Source of the DNA: Nomia melanderi
Taxonomy: Eukaryota; Arthropoda; Insecta; Hymenoptera; Halictidae
Direction of reading: 5' to 3'
Assembly: GCF_051020985.1 (NCBI RefSeq)
Contig: NC_135009.1
Location: 15,942,606-16,006,605, forward strand
Length of the DNA: 64,000 nt
Shown here: positions 33,210 through 44,115 of the stretch, piece after piece
Numbering within the stretch: the stretch's first letter is position 1
Layout of the letters: each line of letters begins with the position of its first letter
Notes under the pieces: generated by a model
What the model saw: only the letters and a program-made list of their open reading frames with translations
Databases searched by the model: none
Told to the model about the DNA's origin: nothing
Position numbers and translations under genes: made by a program

Positions 33210-34009
33210 TTGATCGAGAAAAAAGAATCTACCTGCTGATCCCTCAGTGTTCGACTAACTAAATCATTTGTTCGCGACTTGATCGACATTTCATCTCGCG
33301 GAGATATCGACATTCGTAAACGGTTGAAACAAACTGCCGATCAGCTGGATGATTTCCATTGTCGAAGAGAATCGGAATAATTCCTAGGCTCGCGTGTTTC
33401 GGATGACCCGCGCGACTCCGTGATCGTCGAGTGGTTAACGTTCGGAAAGCGGTAGGTCGGCGTTATCCGATTATCGCGACGCCTCGGTCGCGATAATTAA
33501 AATTTATCGAGGATACAGAGCCGAAGGGGAAGAGGGGGGAATGAAGATTGAGGCGGAATGAAGACGGAGAAAAGAGAGAGCGCAACGTCCGCCATAAATT
33601 CCGTTCTCGTCCCACGTCGCCACGCGAACCCTTGTTATCCTTATGTATTTTTCCCCGGCGGCTTCTCTAAAGTGTGTTCCATTTATTCCAGCAGCTCGGT
33701 TTTCTTTATACAGCCCCGGCCCCAGCCATTTGTCCTTATTACGCTCCTACGGGGGCTGGAACCCGCCGCCTCTCCGCGCAAAAGCGAACCGAAAACGAAC
33801 TGCCGCGACGCGACTGGATAACGAATAAAAGGATAATTGTTCCAACGCTGTCCTCACTTTGATTCGTTACGACGCTCCGCGAGATTCTCCTAACTGCGAA
33901 CCTACTTTCCCGGGAAACTGTTAAACCCTTGACGTTAGAATGAAACAATTTCCCCCAAAACGTAACGTTCAGTTCTTTACATCTAAGAATGTTCAGATGA
34001 TTGAACGTA
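33210..34009. other. Non-coding stretch
   Basis: CpG-rich from 33400 to 33880. Holds the tRNA-like fragment at 33418-33437; otherwise nothing recognised. Confidence 0.4.
33418..33437 (+). pseudogene. tRNA-His-like 5' fragment
   Basis: CCGTGATCGTCGAGTGGTTA resembles the acceptor/D-arm half of insect tRNA-His as I remember it, apparently with a single difference. No anticodon arm or GGTTCGAATCC follows, so it is not a functional tRNA. Chance similarity of a 20-mer is possible. Confidence 0.3.
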
Positions 34010-34255
34010 TTAACCCTTTGCACTCGAAAGTTTTTCATTAGAAATATCCAACAGTTTCCAACGAGATATAGACGATATTGCCTGATACTAATGTAACGAT
34101 AATTCGTAGATAAATCAAGCAACAAAGCTATTTTATTTAAATATTTCACATAGCAAAACAAACTTCAATTTAAAATACTAAATATTCAACTTCATAGTGT
34201 TATTGTATCGAATCAAGTGGTGACTGAGAGTCACCTCTCGAGTGCAAAGGGTTAA
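34010..34255 (-). mobile_element. TTAA MITE, family A, complete
   Basis: TTAA at 34010 and 34252; ends CCCTTTGCACTCGAAAG and CTCGAGTGCAAAGGG. The hairpin GGTGACTGAGAGTCACC near the right end is intact (7-bp stem, 3-nt loop). Confidence 0.95.
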
Positions 34256-34848
34256 TTCTTGTTACATCCCCTAAACAAATTAATTATCCTTACGCGGTCC
34301 AAGCAGCTTCAGGCATCGTACTCAAGGAATCGTAAAGAACGCGAAGGTTCAAGGGATATTCGTTAACAGCGAATCACGGTACTCGTTTGCATCTTCCTCC
34401 CGAGTCCGAGTCGTTGCGCGGCCGCCGCGGATGTTCTAATTAACCGTGGCACCTTTGTGCGTCCGGGCGTCCGTTTGAAAATTATGCAAACCCGGCGAGC
34501 CGGCGCGGGAACGGTGAAATCGGGGGGATTTGATGGGATAGGTTCCGCGGCGTGCATCCGGCAGCTTTCGGATCTCGTTACGGCGAGTTCCTTCGATCCT
34601 CGGCTCTGAATAAATCCCGCCGGGTGGGGGAGGGGGAGGGCATTCGTTCCGTGGCTCGCATCGCGTCCCGATATTATCCGATGCAATTTAACGCCGCGAA
34701 CAAAACGCGCCGCGACGGGACGACGTCGCCGCGAACAAAAGGAATATCCCCGGTTTAAACGTCTCGAGTCCGTACAGTCCGAGACAATAATCCCTCGCGG
34801 CGACGACGTTCTCGCCGGACCGATACGACCGGGATAACGCGGCTCGAT
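34256..34848. other. CpG-rich non-coding block with a G-quadruplex motif
   Basis: No gene recognised. The G4 motif at 34622-34640 is listed separately. Confidence 0.4.
34622..34640 (+). other. G-quadruplex motif, single-base loops
   Basis: GGGTGGGGGAGGGGGAGGG: four G runs separated by T, A and A. Single-nucleotide loops give the most stable class of intramolecular G-quadruplex. Confidence 0.8.
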
Positions 34849-35395
34849 TTAACCCTCATCGGACCGCGATGCGACTTCGAGTCACGTTTGAAGTTTTTAC
34901 TTCAAGTTTTTCATTATTTCATGTTGCATACTGCAATCATATTATTAACGTAGTATCGATTTAACCCTTTGCACTCGAGAGGTGACGCAGTCACCACTTT
35001 GATTCGATACAAAATTGTAGAGTTTGATATTTAACATTAATCTTTCTATAATGCATCAATATGTGGGATATTGAAATGAAACTTTGTTCTTTGATTCATA
35101 CGTAATTTCTCTTTAAGTAAGTTTCCAAAATATCGTTCCTATCTCATTAGAAAATGTGAGAGAATATAAGAGAGAAAATAAGAGAGAAAGGGACTCATGA
35201 GAGTTGCGTTGACCTGAGAAGAGAACAGACCTGTACACTGCGAGCTATATCGTTTCTATTTATTTCCATTTTTTTTTATATAAAACATATTTCAATTCCA
35301 TTAATACCACATTAATCATTCCTTTTATTCTCATAAGTGAGTGAGAGTCACACCGCGCTATGGTTCGTTGTAAAACGTGGTACGATTAGGGTTAA
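34849..35395. mobile_element. TTAA element, family L, carrying a truncated family A copy
   Basis: TTAA at 34849 and 35392. Left end CCCTCATCGGACCGCG; right end, read inverted, CCCTAATCGTACCACG, a 16-bp inverted repeat with three mismatches. GTGAGTGAGAGTCAC near the right end is the subterminal hairpin. A second L terminus with the same internal sequence is at 39185. A family A fragment occupies 34961-35158. Confidence 0.75.
34961..35158 (+). mobile_element. TTAA MITE, family A, 3' truncated, within family L
   Basis: TTAA at 34961, left end CCCTTTGCACTCGAGAGG, hairpin GGTGACGCAGTCACC with a 6-bp stem. Similarity to A stops near ATCTCATTAGAAAATGT, where a GAGAGAAAATAA purine repeat begins. Confidence 0.85.
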
Positions 35396-36176
35396 GCGGA
35401 GGCTTTAAGGGAAAGGCGCAGGAGTAAAGGACCGTCAGTCGCAGTCGACTTAAGCGCAGCAGAGCAGTTCCACGAATAGTTTCTTACATAGAGCTACATA
35501 GACTTAGATTACATATAGGAAACGTGCAACTAGAGAGTAATGATTCATTTAGAGCGCTGTTCATTTAGAAAGATCGTATACGGATTGAGGAATATTAATG
35601 TACACGAATTCTGAGTGGTTTCTAATTAACGAGAAGGGAATATTCGAGACTTCAGGATCCGTGAAATTTGGATTTATCCAGAACAAGTTACAAGCGTGGT
35701 ATGTCTCCCCAGGTATTTCCCTGATTCGATGAAATAAATAATCTTTCGACGGACTCTGTTCTCTATTAAAAGCTACCCTTTTATGGCGTCCCTTAAATCG
35801 TTCCCCATTTGGCAATCGATCTTCCCCCTCCCCTCCCGTTTGTCACCGTCCCTCCGCCCTCCGGAGTTTCGCGTACACATCGATATTTTGTATCGAAGCC
35901 CGCGCACTCGAAATCGTCCGCTCTGTCCCGAACACTCGCAGAATGTTTTCCACATTGTTCTACAGGCGTCTCGCCGCAGACACGTTTCAATTTACGACAC
36001 ACCGTCCGATCCACGGGGAATATTTATTTTTCATGAAAATTCGTACACTCCGCGGTCCACTCTTTCCGCCACTCCCGCGGATCGTCAACGTTAAACCGTG
36101 AAATATTTTATTTTCAGTGCAAACACGCTAACGCCGTATAATAAACGATAATCGAACAGGAAAGTGGAAACGCGAC
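35396..36176. other. Non-coding stretch
   Basis: No element or conserved frame; overlapping frames around 35780-36090 lie on both strands and are not protein-like. Confidence 0.45.
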
Positions 36177-36645
36177 TTAACCCTTTGCACTCGAGAGGTG
36201 ACTTTCAGTTGCAGTTTGATTTGATACAGCAAAACTAAGTTAAATATTTAGAACTTTAACCCTTTGCACTCGAGAGCGTTTGACTCGACCCAAGAAAATG
36301 ATAAAACCGAAAATTCAGTATGAAATTTTTATATAACGCGTCAGCACACAGAACATCGAAGTAAAATAGTTCTATCACTTAATTTATGCAAGGTATCTCT
36401 TTACGTTGGTTGTAAAAAATATCACATTTCATCAGAAAATAATGAACATTTGTTGAGAAAAATATTCTCGAGTGCAGAGGGTGAAATTAAACTCTGTATT
36501 GTTACGTGAAATATTTAAGTAAAATATCTTTGTTGCTTAATTTATCCGTGAATCATCGTTAGACTAGGTTCAATCAACGTCGTCCCTATCTCATCGGAAG
36601 ATCTCGAATGTTTCCAGTGAAAAACTTTCGAGTGCAAAGGGTTAA
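36177..36645 (+). mobile_element. TTAA MITE, family A, interrupted by another family A
   Basis: TTAA at 36177 and 36642; ends CCCTTTGCACTCGAGAGG and TTTCGAGTGCAAAGGG. The outer sequence breaks at about 36256 and resumes after 36485. Removing the inner copy leaves a normal ~239-bp A element. Confidence 0.9.
36256..36485 (+). mobile_element. TTAA MITE, family A, inserted into family A
   Basis: TTAA at 36256, TGAA at 36482; ends CCCTTTGCACTCGAGAG and CTCGAGTGCAGAGGG. Same orientation as its host. The hairpin region has been altered (GCGTTTGACTCGACCC), and the interior is more diverged than in the outer copy. Confidence 0.85.
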
Positions 36646-37865
36646 TCGACAGGAGTGTTCCTCTCGTCGAGTATATCCGCGAATTCTTCTTCACTCGATT
36701 ATCGAGGATGCTCCCGTAACATTCGCTAACCCGCTAACGCAGGGATCCCCCGCGAGCCTCGAGTCCGATCTTAAGCTGATTTCCATCGAGACGAAATTGA
36801 TACCGTTCGATCCGTTGCACAAGTTTCTCGTTTACATAAAAAACCGACTCATACCGTCGAATTGAAATGAATAAAGTTCGTAGAACGTATACATCGCTCC
36901 GTAATTCCACTAGTGAAACCGCGACGTTCGTAACGGCGCACCAATCGCGAACGAAGCTCGGTAACTTCAAAAGTACGAGCGATAGAAACAAGTGCTTCAG
37001 ACGAAAATTGTTATCTATAGAGCTGAGAACATGGTGGTTACAGGTTTCGTTGCGTTACGAGGATATTATGCAGTATTTCCTATGACAATGGATGCTTTGC
37101 GCTTGGATTCCAAAAATAATAAACAGAGAAACCGCACTGAGTCCCAGAAAACTGTAACTTCCCACTGAAAATCATTTCGTATAGGAATAATTGCAACACA
37201 GCCTTCAATTTTCGTTACGCGAGTAGTCGAATCCCCGAGTTTCGTCCTCGAACGATCGCGTAGGCGTAGGAGTCGAGAAGTTTTTCGAGCGGCGCGGACC
37301 GTCGAGCGCAGAGATGAATTTTATCGTCGGTTAGGCTCGGTTTTCATTAATTCAGGTCTCCCTTGCTCCCTCGCGTGCCGTTGCTACCCTATTCGGCGGC
37401 TCGTGCTCCGGGGACAAAACAAATTTACAAGGAGAACCGCGGAGAGTGCGTGTCCCGGGAAATCGGGGGAACGGGGGGAGCAGAAGCAGAGGAAATGGAA
37501 AGGAGAGAAATGAAAAGGGAGGACAGGGGAATGCGAAACGGAGAAAGGACGGCCGTGGATCGGATAACGAAGCGGGAGGGATCCGCTCCGATATTCCGCG
37601 CGCGTCGGCCGGGCAAAGGAGCTGACGCGGACGGAGAGGGAGACGCAGAGGGGAAAACAGGGGTTGCCGGGTAACAGGCTGGTGGGATAAGAGTTCCCAG
37701 GGGTGCCTAGCAACAGGTTGCTATCCTAAAATTTCGACCACCGGGAACGGGGCGGCGGGAAGGGCGGCGGGAAGGGCGGCCGAGGGATCGGAGCGCTGCC
37801 CGCGTATACCGGGTGTACTGCGCGGACGGGCTCGTAGTGTATGTTGTGTATGTAGTATCGTAGTT
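36646..37865. other. Non-coding stretch, GC-rich after 37200
   Basis: Purine-rich on + at 37440-37680. G-rich tandem GGCGGGAAGGGC units at 37747-37780 have G-quadruplex potential. No gene recognised. Confidence 0.45.
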
Positions 37866-38109
37866 TTAACACTAGGTTTACGGAACGCGTCAAATTGATG
37901 CATATTGGATTTTAGAAACATTGTTTTGTGAATGTTTATGCCGATTTTTATTGAATCACACTGACATGCACCCCAATTACCTACTATCGAATCTCCACTT
38001 TCCACAGTCTATATAAACGAGCATCAACTCTGCAGAAAATGTCGTCTTCATCTCGTCAGAAAGCGTTCAAATATTTCAAGTGAAAACCTTGCGAGTGCAA
38101 AGGGTTGAA
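37866..38109 (+). mobile_element. Chimeric TTAA element: family D left half, family A right half
   Basis: Starts TTAACACTAGGTTTACGG and follows D to GAATCTCCAC (about 38000). It then follows the right half of A (CGTCAGAAAGCGTTCAAATATTTC) to GCGAGTGCAAAGGGTTGA. The D half matches the one at 14176 closely. Confidence 0.8.
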
Positions 38110-38260
38110 ACAATAAATGTTCAACGTTGGTTCGATAGTCTCGTTTTCTGGAATATTTATTATAACGAGTGGCACGCAATGTCCGAGTCATTTGCTCGAT
38201 TGGGGTCCAGCCGTTCGCTAGGTAACGAGTTCGGGGACGCTCGTTTTGGGATAACGATCG

Positions 38261-38494
38261 TTAACCCTTTGAACTCTGTAGGCTACAACATTGCACCAGT
38301 TCTAATATTAAATATTTTAATGAATTTTAAGAGAACTACCTTGAGATTATTAGATCTTCCAGATATACAAAGCTTGTACTAAAAATAGAATTAGAGGTCT
38401 AAGAAATGTTATAACATTGTTAACTTTCAGTAGGACTATCAAAATTGGTATGAGTTGCTGACATCACAAAACTATGTGAAGTGCTAAGGGTTAA
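38261..38494 (+). mobile_element. TTAA MITE, family B, complete
   Basis: TTAA at 38261 and 38491; ends CCCTTTGAACTCTGTAGG and GTGAAGTGCTAAGGG. Confidence 0.9.
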
Positions 38495-39184
38495 AATCGT
38501 CTCAGCTTGTCTTGTCATTTCAGAATCTAATCCGATCTCTCGCGACAGGAAAATCGATCGTCCATCGACAGGTCTACCGATCGAAGACGGTACTTTCCAG
38601 CGAATCGACGTAGATTTTCGTTCCCCGTGGTTCGCAAAAATCCGCGACACGCGGCGACCGACGAACGATGCGCGACTGTCGCGCGCAGCTCGACGGACGT
38701 AAGTTAGTTAAGCGTGTAATGAATCGGAATTAATTTCGCGGTCGATGCCGTTGGCCAGATATTAATTCGTTCGCGGAAATAACGAGTACGCGGCACGCAT
38801 CCACGGGGAATTTATCGTCAGCGGATGTTCGGCCGCTTATGCCGGGTTTACGCCGGCCGAATGAATATTCGTCCCTCATACCGCGGAACTCGTGCTCGTT
38901 TGGGTTAGTTAGTTATTTCCGCTCGCTGCTAAACTCGAGCGTTTTCGCGAACATTTTCGAACGTGCCGGTAAAGCGCTTTTAAAGTCAAGCGGACCGTTC
39001 AGGAACGTTCGTCGGATCTTTGCTTGCCAGAATGAAGCTAGGATCTCTCGAGGATCCAGCTAATCGTTCGCGAATAACGAACGAATGCGTGGAGTTCCAA
39101 TTCTGTCTAAACAGGTGACAAATGAACGCTGCAGAGTGATTCGTTCGGTCCATGTAAACTCGAACGCGCTGTCGTCTGTACCGA
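38495..39184. other. CpG-rich non-coding block
   Basis: Nothing recognised; frames are open on both strands and without motif. Confidence 0.4.
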
Positions 39185-39260
39185 TTAACCCTAATCACGT
39201 GTTTTTAGAACGAATCATGCCATGTGACTCTCAGTCACTTAAGAGAATAAAAGGAACGAC
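39185..39260. mobile_element. TTAA element, family L, terminal fragment
   Basis: TTAACCCTAATCACGTG at the end, then GTGACTCTCAGTCACTTAAG and GAATAAAAGGAA, which match the inverted right end of the L element at 34849-35395. The rest of the element is missing. Confidence 0.7.
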
Positions 39261-39356
39261 TAAAACATTGTCTCTGTTTATAGAGCCAAAATTCTAAAAT
39301 CCCAAAGAAACTTTTTGAAATAATCCAAAAATTCAAGCAAAAAGTTCAAATATAAC

Positions 39357-39582
39357 TCAAACACTAGAACTACCGAGCATTTAATACGATTGGTAAGCAA
39401 TTCCCATAAAAATTCTAACAATAGACTATTTTCAGTTTCTTCAGGCACTCATTATAGTACTCAAATGAAACTATTTACTTTCAAAATCATTTCGAATATT
39501 CCATGCTTCGAAGATATCAATAATTGCTAAACAAAAGAATCGAAACCAGTCATTTCGACTGTTACGGTAGTTCTAGTGTCAA
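39357..39582 (+). mobile_element. TTAA-type MITE, family C1, with TCAA on both sides
   Basis: TCAA at 39357-39360 and again at 39579-39582; ends ACACTAGAACTACCG and CGGTAGTTCTAGTGT. The interior is full length. Hairpin near right end: CCAGTCATTTCGACTG. Confidence 0.9.
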
Positions 39583-39791
39583 CACTAACGGAATTGCGTC
39601 AATTTGACGCATGTCGAATTAGAGAAACAATATTTACGAAGTGTTTACGTCGATTTCGATCGATGCAATGGCACGAATATTTATCCTAATCTATCGTAGA
39701 ACAACTTTAATTTCCAGGATCCAAACGAACGAATATTCACTTTTCCAGGAACAGCAGAATAAACTACAATAAACTGTAAACCTAGTGTTAA
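39579..39791 (+). mobile_element. TTAA MITE, family D, abutting C1
   Basis: TCAA at 39579, TTAA at 39788; right end CTGTAAACCTAGTG. The left end is shortened (CACTAACGGAATTGCG), but the hairpin GCGTCAATTTGACGC is perfect. Confidence 0.85.
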
Positions 39792-40683
39792 GCATTTCGA
39801 CCTAGTAACAACATCACAATAAAAACTCGTTCCCCAGCCGCGCGCGTATCGCGTTTCAAAATGATTTCCGGCTCCCGGGGAATCTCTGTATCGGCGATCG
39901 AGGCAAAGAAAAGAGAACGGAGGGAAAAACCTCGGGGAGTCCGACCGACAACGGATTAAACGCCTAGCTTCCAGCGGAAGAGAAGAAACCGTGTTTTCCG
40001 AGACGCTCTCCGTTGCAATCCTCGGGTTACCATGGCTTCTCCGTAAGCTGCTCCCCGCTCGGCCGTACCCTTTATCCCCGTCCGTCCTGCTCCGTCGCAC
40101 GCCCACGCCGCTCGGGCTGCCGCGGCGGTGACTTTTTTCATCCCGACGCTCGCTCCCTCGGCGAGATCTTTCTCGCTTCTCCTCCCTTTTTTTTCTCGCC
40201 GCTTCCCTCGGCCGGCCGGGTCAAAGGGACCGTCTTATCGGCCCCTTTCCCCGGCCAGCGCCTCCTCGACGGTCTCCGTGTATACACTAGCCGTGGGAAA
40301 TCTAATAACGAGTCGGAGGGATCGACCGACTCCGCCGTGAAATTAGTTCCACCGCGCGGCGGCCCTCGCGCGTCAAACGCCGGACGGATCGCCGCCCCGA
40401 AATCCGGCCTCGAAGATCCCCGAAGGGCTTCCGCCCTTTGCGCACGGCCGGAAAAGAAACAAGCGTTCCCGGGTCACGACCCGCCCGCCCATTCGATAGC
40501 GAGCTCGATACTCGAGGCTCCCACGCGATCGAGAGTCTAACTCCTGTCGAACTATCCGAGACGACGCTCGAATCTTGGGGTGCGCTTTGATCGAAGAGGT
40601 TCGTCGTTGCGACGTCATGGAATCAGGCGATTCTACTCGACGAATCTATGTTATTGGTCTCGTCTCGTGAAGTTAGGGAAAGT
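39792..40683. other. CpG-rich non-coding block
   Basis: Pyrimidine-rich on + around 40140-40270. No gene recognised. Confidence 0.4.
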
Positions 40684-40884
40684 TTGAACATTAGTACTGT
40701 GACGATTAAAATGACTGGATTCGATTTGGTTGTTTCGTAATTATTGGTGTCTTGAAAGATGGTCTTGGAAATAGTTTCATTCGATTGCTAGAGTGAATAT
40801 CTGAAGAAGCTAAGAGTCTACTGTCACAGTCGTTACAGGGATTGCATGTTAACCGTATTAAACGCTCGGTAGTTCTAGTGTTAA
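40684..40884 (-). mobile_element. TTAA MITE, family C1, reverse orientation
   Basis: TGAA at 40684, TTAA at 40881; right end CTCGGTAGTTCTAGTG. Left end ACATTAGTACTGTGACG is worn. The interior matches C1 read backwards (GAATATCTGAAGAAGC). Confidence 0.8.
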
Positions 40885-40895
40885 ACGATGATTAT

Positions 40896-40997
40896 TCGAA
40901 CATGTTTCTGTATTATAAATTATACTACAAAGTTTAACGTTAACCATCAGATTTTACAGTTTTACTGCGTCGAATCAAGTGGTGACTGAGAGTCACC
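40896..40997 (-). mobile_element. Family A fragment, reverse orientation
   Basis: ACAAAGTTTAACGTTAACC through AAGTGGTGACTGAGAGTCACC matches the hairpin half of A. It is cut at the hairpin itself, where C1 sequence starts, so the CCCTTTGC terminus is lost. Confidence 0.7.
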
Positions 40998-41144
40998 GTC
41001 ACTGTAACAGAAAATTTCACGACTTGTTTGTTTCGCTGTTATTAATACCTTGAAAGCATTGAATATTTGAAATGATTTCGGAAATAAATAGTCTCACTTC
41101 GGTACTATGATGAATATCCAAAGAAACTGAAAATGACACTGTGT
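40998..41144 (-). mobile_element. Family C1 fragment, reverse orientation
   Basis: TTGAAAGCATTGAATATTTG to CCAAAGAAACTGAAAATGA matches the C1 interior backwards. The CTCGGTAGTTCTAGTG terminus is absent. Confidence 0.7.
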
Positions 41145-42637
41145 TGCGTTTCGATCGATCCGATTGTAGCCCATCGAAACAATGAATTCCCCCGAAGCGA
41201 CGCCGCGGGACGTACGACGTCGCGCGTACTTCATCCCCCGGAACTGCCGAGCGCATAAACCCGAGTGCAGCATGCAATTTGCGTTATCTCGCGGATAAAG
41301 TCGAGCGCGAAAGAATCAGCGGCCACGAATGAAGAGTATAAAAAGTTATCGCGGCTCCGAACGCAAGCCGCTGCCGCTTCCTTCACGGCGAGCAGGTTAA
41401 TATTCCGCGTGCTCTGCAATTATGCAAATGCGAGCTCGTCGCGTCCATTTCGGCTGAGCTTCCGTTTCCGCGCCGCTCCGTCCACACGGCGGTGGTCCCT
41501 TCTAACGGCGAAGTTCGCGCGCCGCGCCGGCCGAAGTGGATCTCCGCGTTAAGTGGAAAGTTCCGCCGAAGAAACGGCCGGTCGTCTCCATCGGGAAACT
41601 GTGACCGCGATATCCGGGGAATATCACGGAACTATCGCCGACCGTTCGTCGGGAAGACGCGTCCTTTGGCATTTCGCGGCAGAGTCTCACGGAAAGAGAG
41701 TTCATGCGGACACTCGAGATTCCATTGAAAGATGGAAGTACAGAAGGAACGTTCTTGCACGGGATTTAGCTTTGAATCGGAAGCATCTCTGTGTAGGCGT
41801 GAAAATGAAACGTGAGGTAAAAATAGAATATTGTAGTACCTAGAATTCTTAGCGTAGGTTGAGGTATTTTTAAGAAGAGTAAATGCAAGAATGAGTGTGA
41901 GTGGAGGACTGTAAAACGGTTCCTAGTTCTCGATTACTCAAGATCCACTCTTTCATTATCTGTAATATAGTAACACTATAATATTGATACACTCAACGAG
42001 TTACAGAGAACTAAAAAAAGTGTAACGCGATCTATCGTGCAACATCACGTACGAAAGAGGGATTGATCTAGATATCAATGTGGAAATTATGACACCTTCA
42101 TGATTTCTCCATGATATAAACAAAATAGAACCATATGTTTAGATCTATACAACTGTTGTCTGAAGCATTCGTTTGTCACTCATACTTTCAATAAATTATC
42201 GAGTTTTCAAAAAATGGCCGTTTCGCCTTCGATTTCGCTCAAATCTCACCCTTTCCTTTTTTACTCCCTATCGTCCGTTGCCTCCGTTCGTCCTCCCCTA
42301 TGGCAACTCCACGCTCCCCTCGGTGGTAGGATTTAATTTTCCTTCTCCACCGATCGCCAGCCTCATTGACTATTAATGACCGAGCGGAAAATCTGCCGGG
42401 CGGGCGCGTTGCACCCGGAGGTTCCGCTCATTTACCATCCCCCGTGCGTCCGACACCCGCAGAATAAACTCGTCTACAGATTCCCCCGAGACAAAGCGTG
42501 CCGCGACTCTTGCTCGCATACGATTAACGTTCCCACGCGGCGGAAACAGTTGCGATCTTCGTCTTTCGATCTTCGCGCAAGTAATCCCAACGGAATTATA
42601 GAAAATCATCAATTGTAGAAAATCATGGTTCACTCCA
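41145..42637. other. Non-coding stretch
   Basis: CpG-rich to 41720, AT-rich to 42160. No element or gene recognised. Confidence 0.45.
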
Positions 42638-42880
42638 TTAACCCCTTGTCCTATGATTTATTTTTTATCGATCGATAAACCTACTTTATCGCGAACAATT
42701 GAATAGAAGAAATAAACTCTTAGTTGAACAGTTTAATTCAGGTAAAAGTGTTCCTGATTTGTTTCGGTAGACGTTCAGAACCATTATTCCTCACGATTCC
42801 CTGAAAAATGCTCGACTACCGATACCAGTTCAATAACTACTGCCTTCATCTTATAGGAAACACGAATAAATAATAGTTAA
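42638..42880 (+). mobile_element. TTAA element, family I, left end (right limit uncertain)
   Basis: TTAACCCCTTGTCCTATGATTT matches the left end at 3264. ATCGATCGAT, a perfect 10-bp palindrome, lies about 30 bp inside. No matching right terminus was found, so the end given is approximate. Confidence 0.55.
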
Positions 42881-43950
42881 GCCAGTCGAATCCTCTTCGC
42901 GAGTGCGATTCGAATGCCGAAGAATCCGTTCATCCAGAATCTGGTTTCGCTGCGATAACGTTCCGCGCCGACGAGGAGCGTTCCAACGGAATTATTAGAA
43001 TAATTGGTGGAACGATCAGCGCGTGTTCAGGCGGGAATTAATTACGGGTACCGCGGACGGGCGCGTTACACGCGCAATTTCAAGCGCCGTCTCGCCTGCA
43101 CTCTCCAACGGACACGTGTAAAGCTGTCCCTTGAGAAGACGCGTCACGCTACGTGATCGTTAACATCGCGTTGCGTAACGCGGCCGGTAAACTTCGAGGA
43201 TGGACGGTGTTTCAGCGCGAGCTGATAAGCGAGCGATAAGAGTAGCCAAATGGACGCGCGACAGCTCGTGCACCGATACTAGCAAGTGTCACTAAACTAT
43301 TCCAACGATCGAAGCGTTGGTCCACGCTTTGGGACGCGTTAAGTTCAACCGATTCAAACCACTCCGCTGTGAGAATCGACTCCGAGACCCTCGAGACACT
43401 TATCCGGGGGGAGAATTGAAAATAGTTTGACGACCACCTCGTAAAAAAGAAACTTCCATTGTGAGCATAACGGAGACGTACAGCTTCGAATTCGCCATAG
43501 TTTCTCCATTTGCAAATTACTTCTGAACCGAGCACGGAAGTTCGCGAATAATTCAAACGATTCTCGCCGAAATACGAGAATAGCTTCGGTACAATTCGAT
43601 CCGGGAGTATAATAGTCACGGCGAGAAATTGGCCTGGACTGAAGTGGCGCTACAATTATCCTGTCGTTAATAATTCCAGGGAGAGAAGAGTGCCGTGTTC
43701 GTCTATATCCGCGTTGACTAATCGACGAGGTGTTCTTTTCAATGAAATGGAACGAACGTGCGACTCGATTGTTCCGACTTCCGATTGTCGTGTTAGGAGT
43801 TTTCATGCAGCTCCTTCATTTATTCAGACTGACCAGCGATCCTCGCGTTCCGAACGCTCGCCTTTTCCTCTAGCCGTGAGCAACATCCCTTTCAAACATG
43901 TTACATCAGTATGCAGCTGAAAATATTCCTGTCTCCGAGGACTCGCTCCC
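42881..43950. other. CpG-rich non-coding block
   Basis: Minus frames at 43212-43806 overlap in two phases without recognisable content. Nothing else. Confidence 0.4.
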
Positions 43951-44115
43951 TTGACACTAGAACTACCGAGCATTTCATACGATTGATATGAAATCTCTAT
44001 AAAAATTGTGACAATAGACTATTTTCAGTTTCTTTGGATATTCATCATAGTACTCAAGTGGGACTATTTAATTTCAAAATCATTTCGAATATTGAATGCT
44101 TTGAAAATTCTATTG
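43951..44115 (+). mobile_element. TTAA MITE, family C1, 3' truncated
   Basis: TTGA at 43951, left end CACTAGAACTACCGAGC. Follows C1 to TGCTTTGAAAATTC, then stops; the next base run is the TTAA of a C2 copy. Confidence 0.85.

Noticed and set aside
9895..36645. Repeated similar short blocks suggesting a CRISPR-like array
   Set aside because: Spacing is irregular over kilobases, the blocks have inverted ends at TTAA, and the DNA is eukaryotic. They are MITEs.
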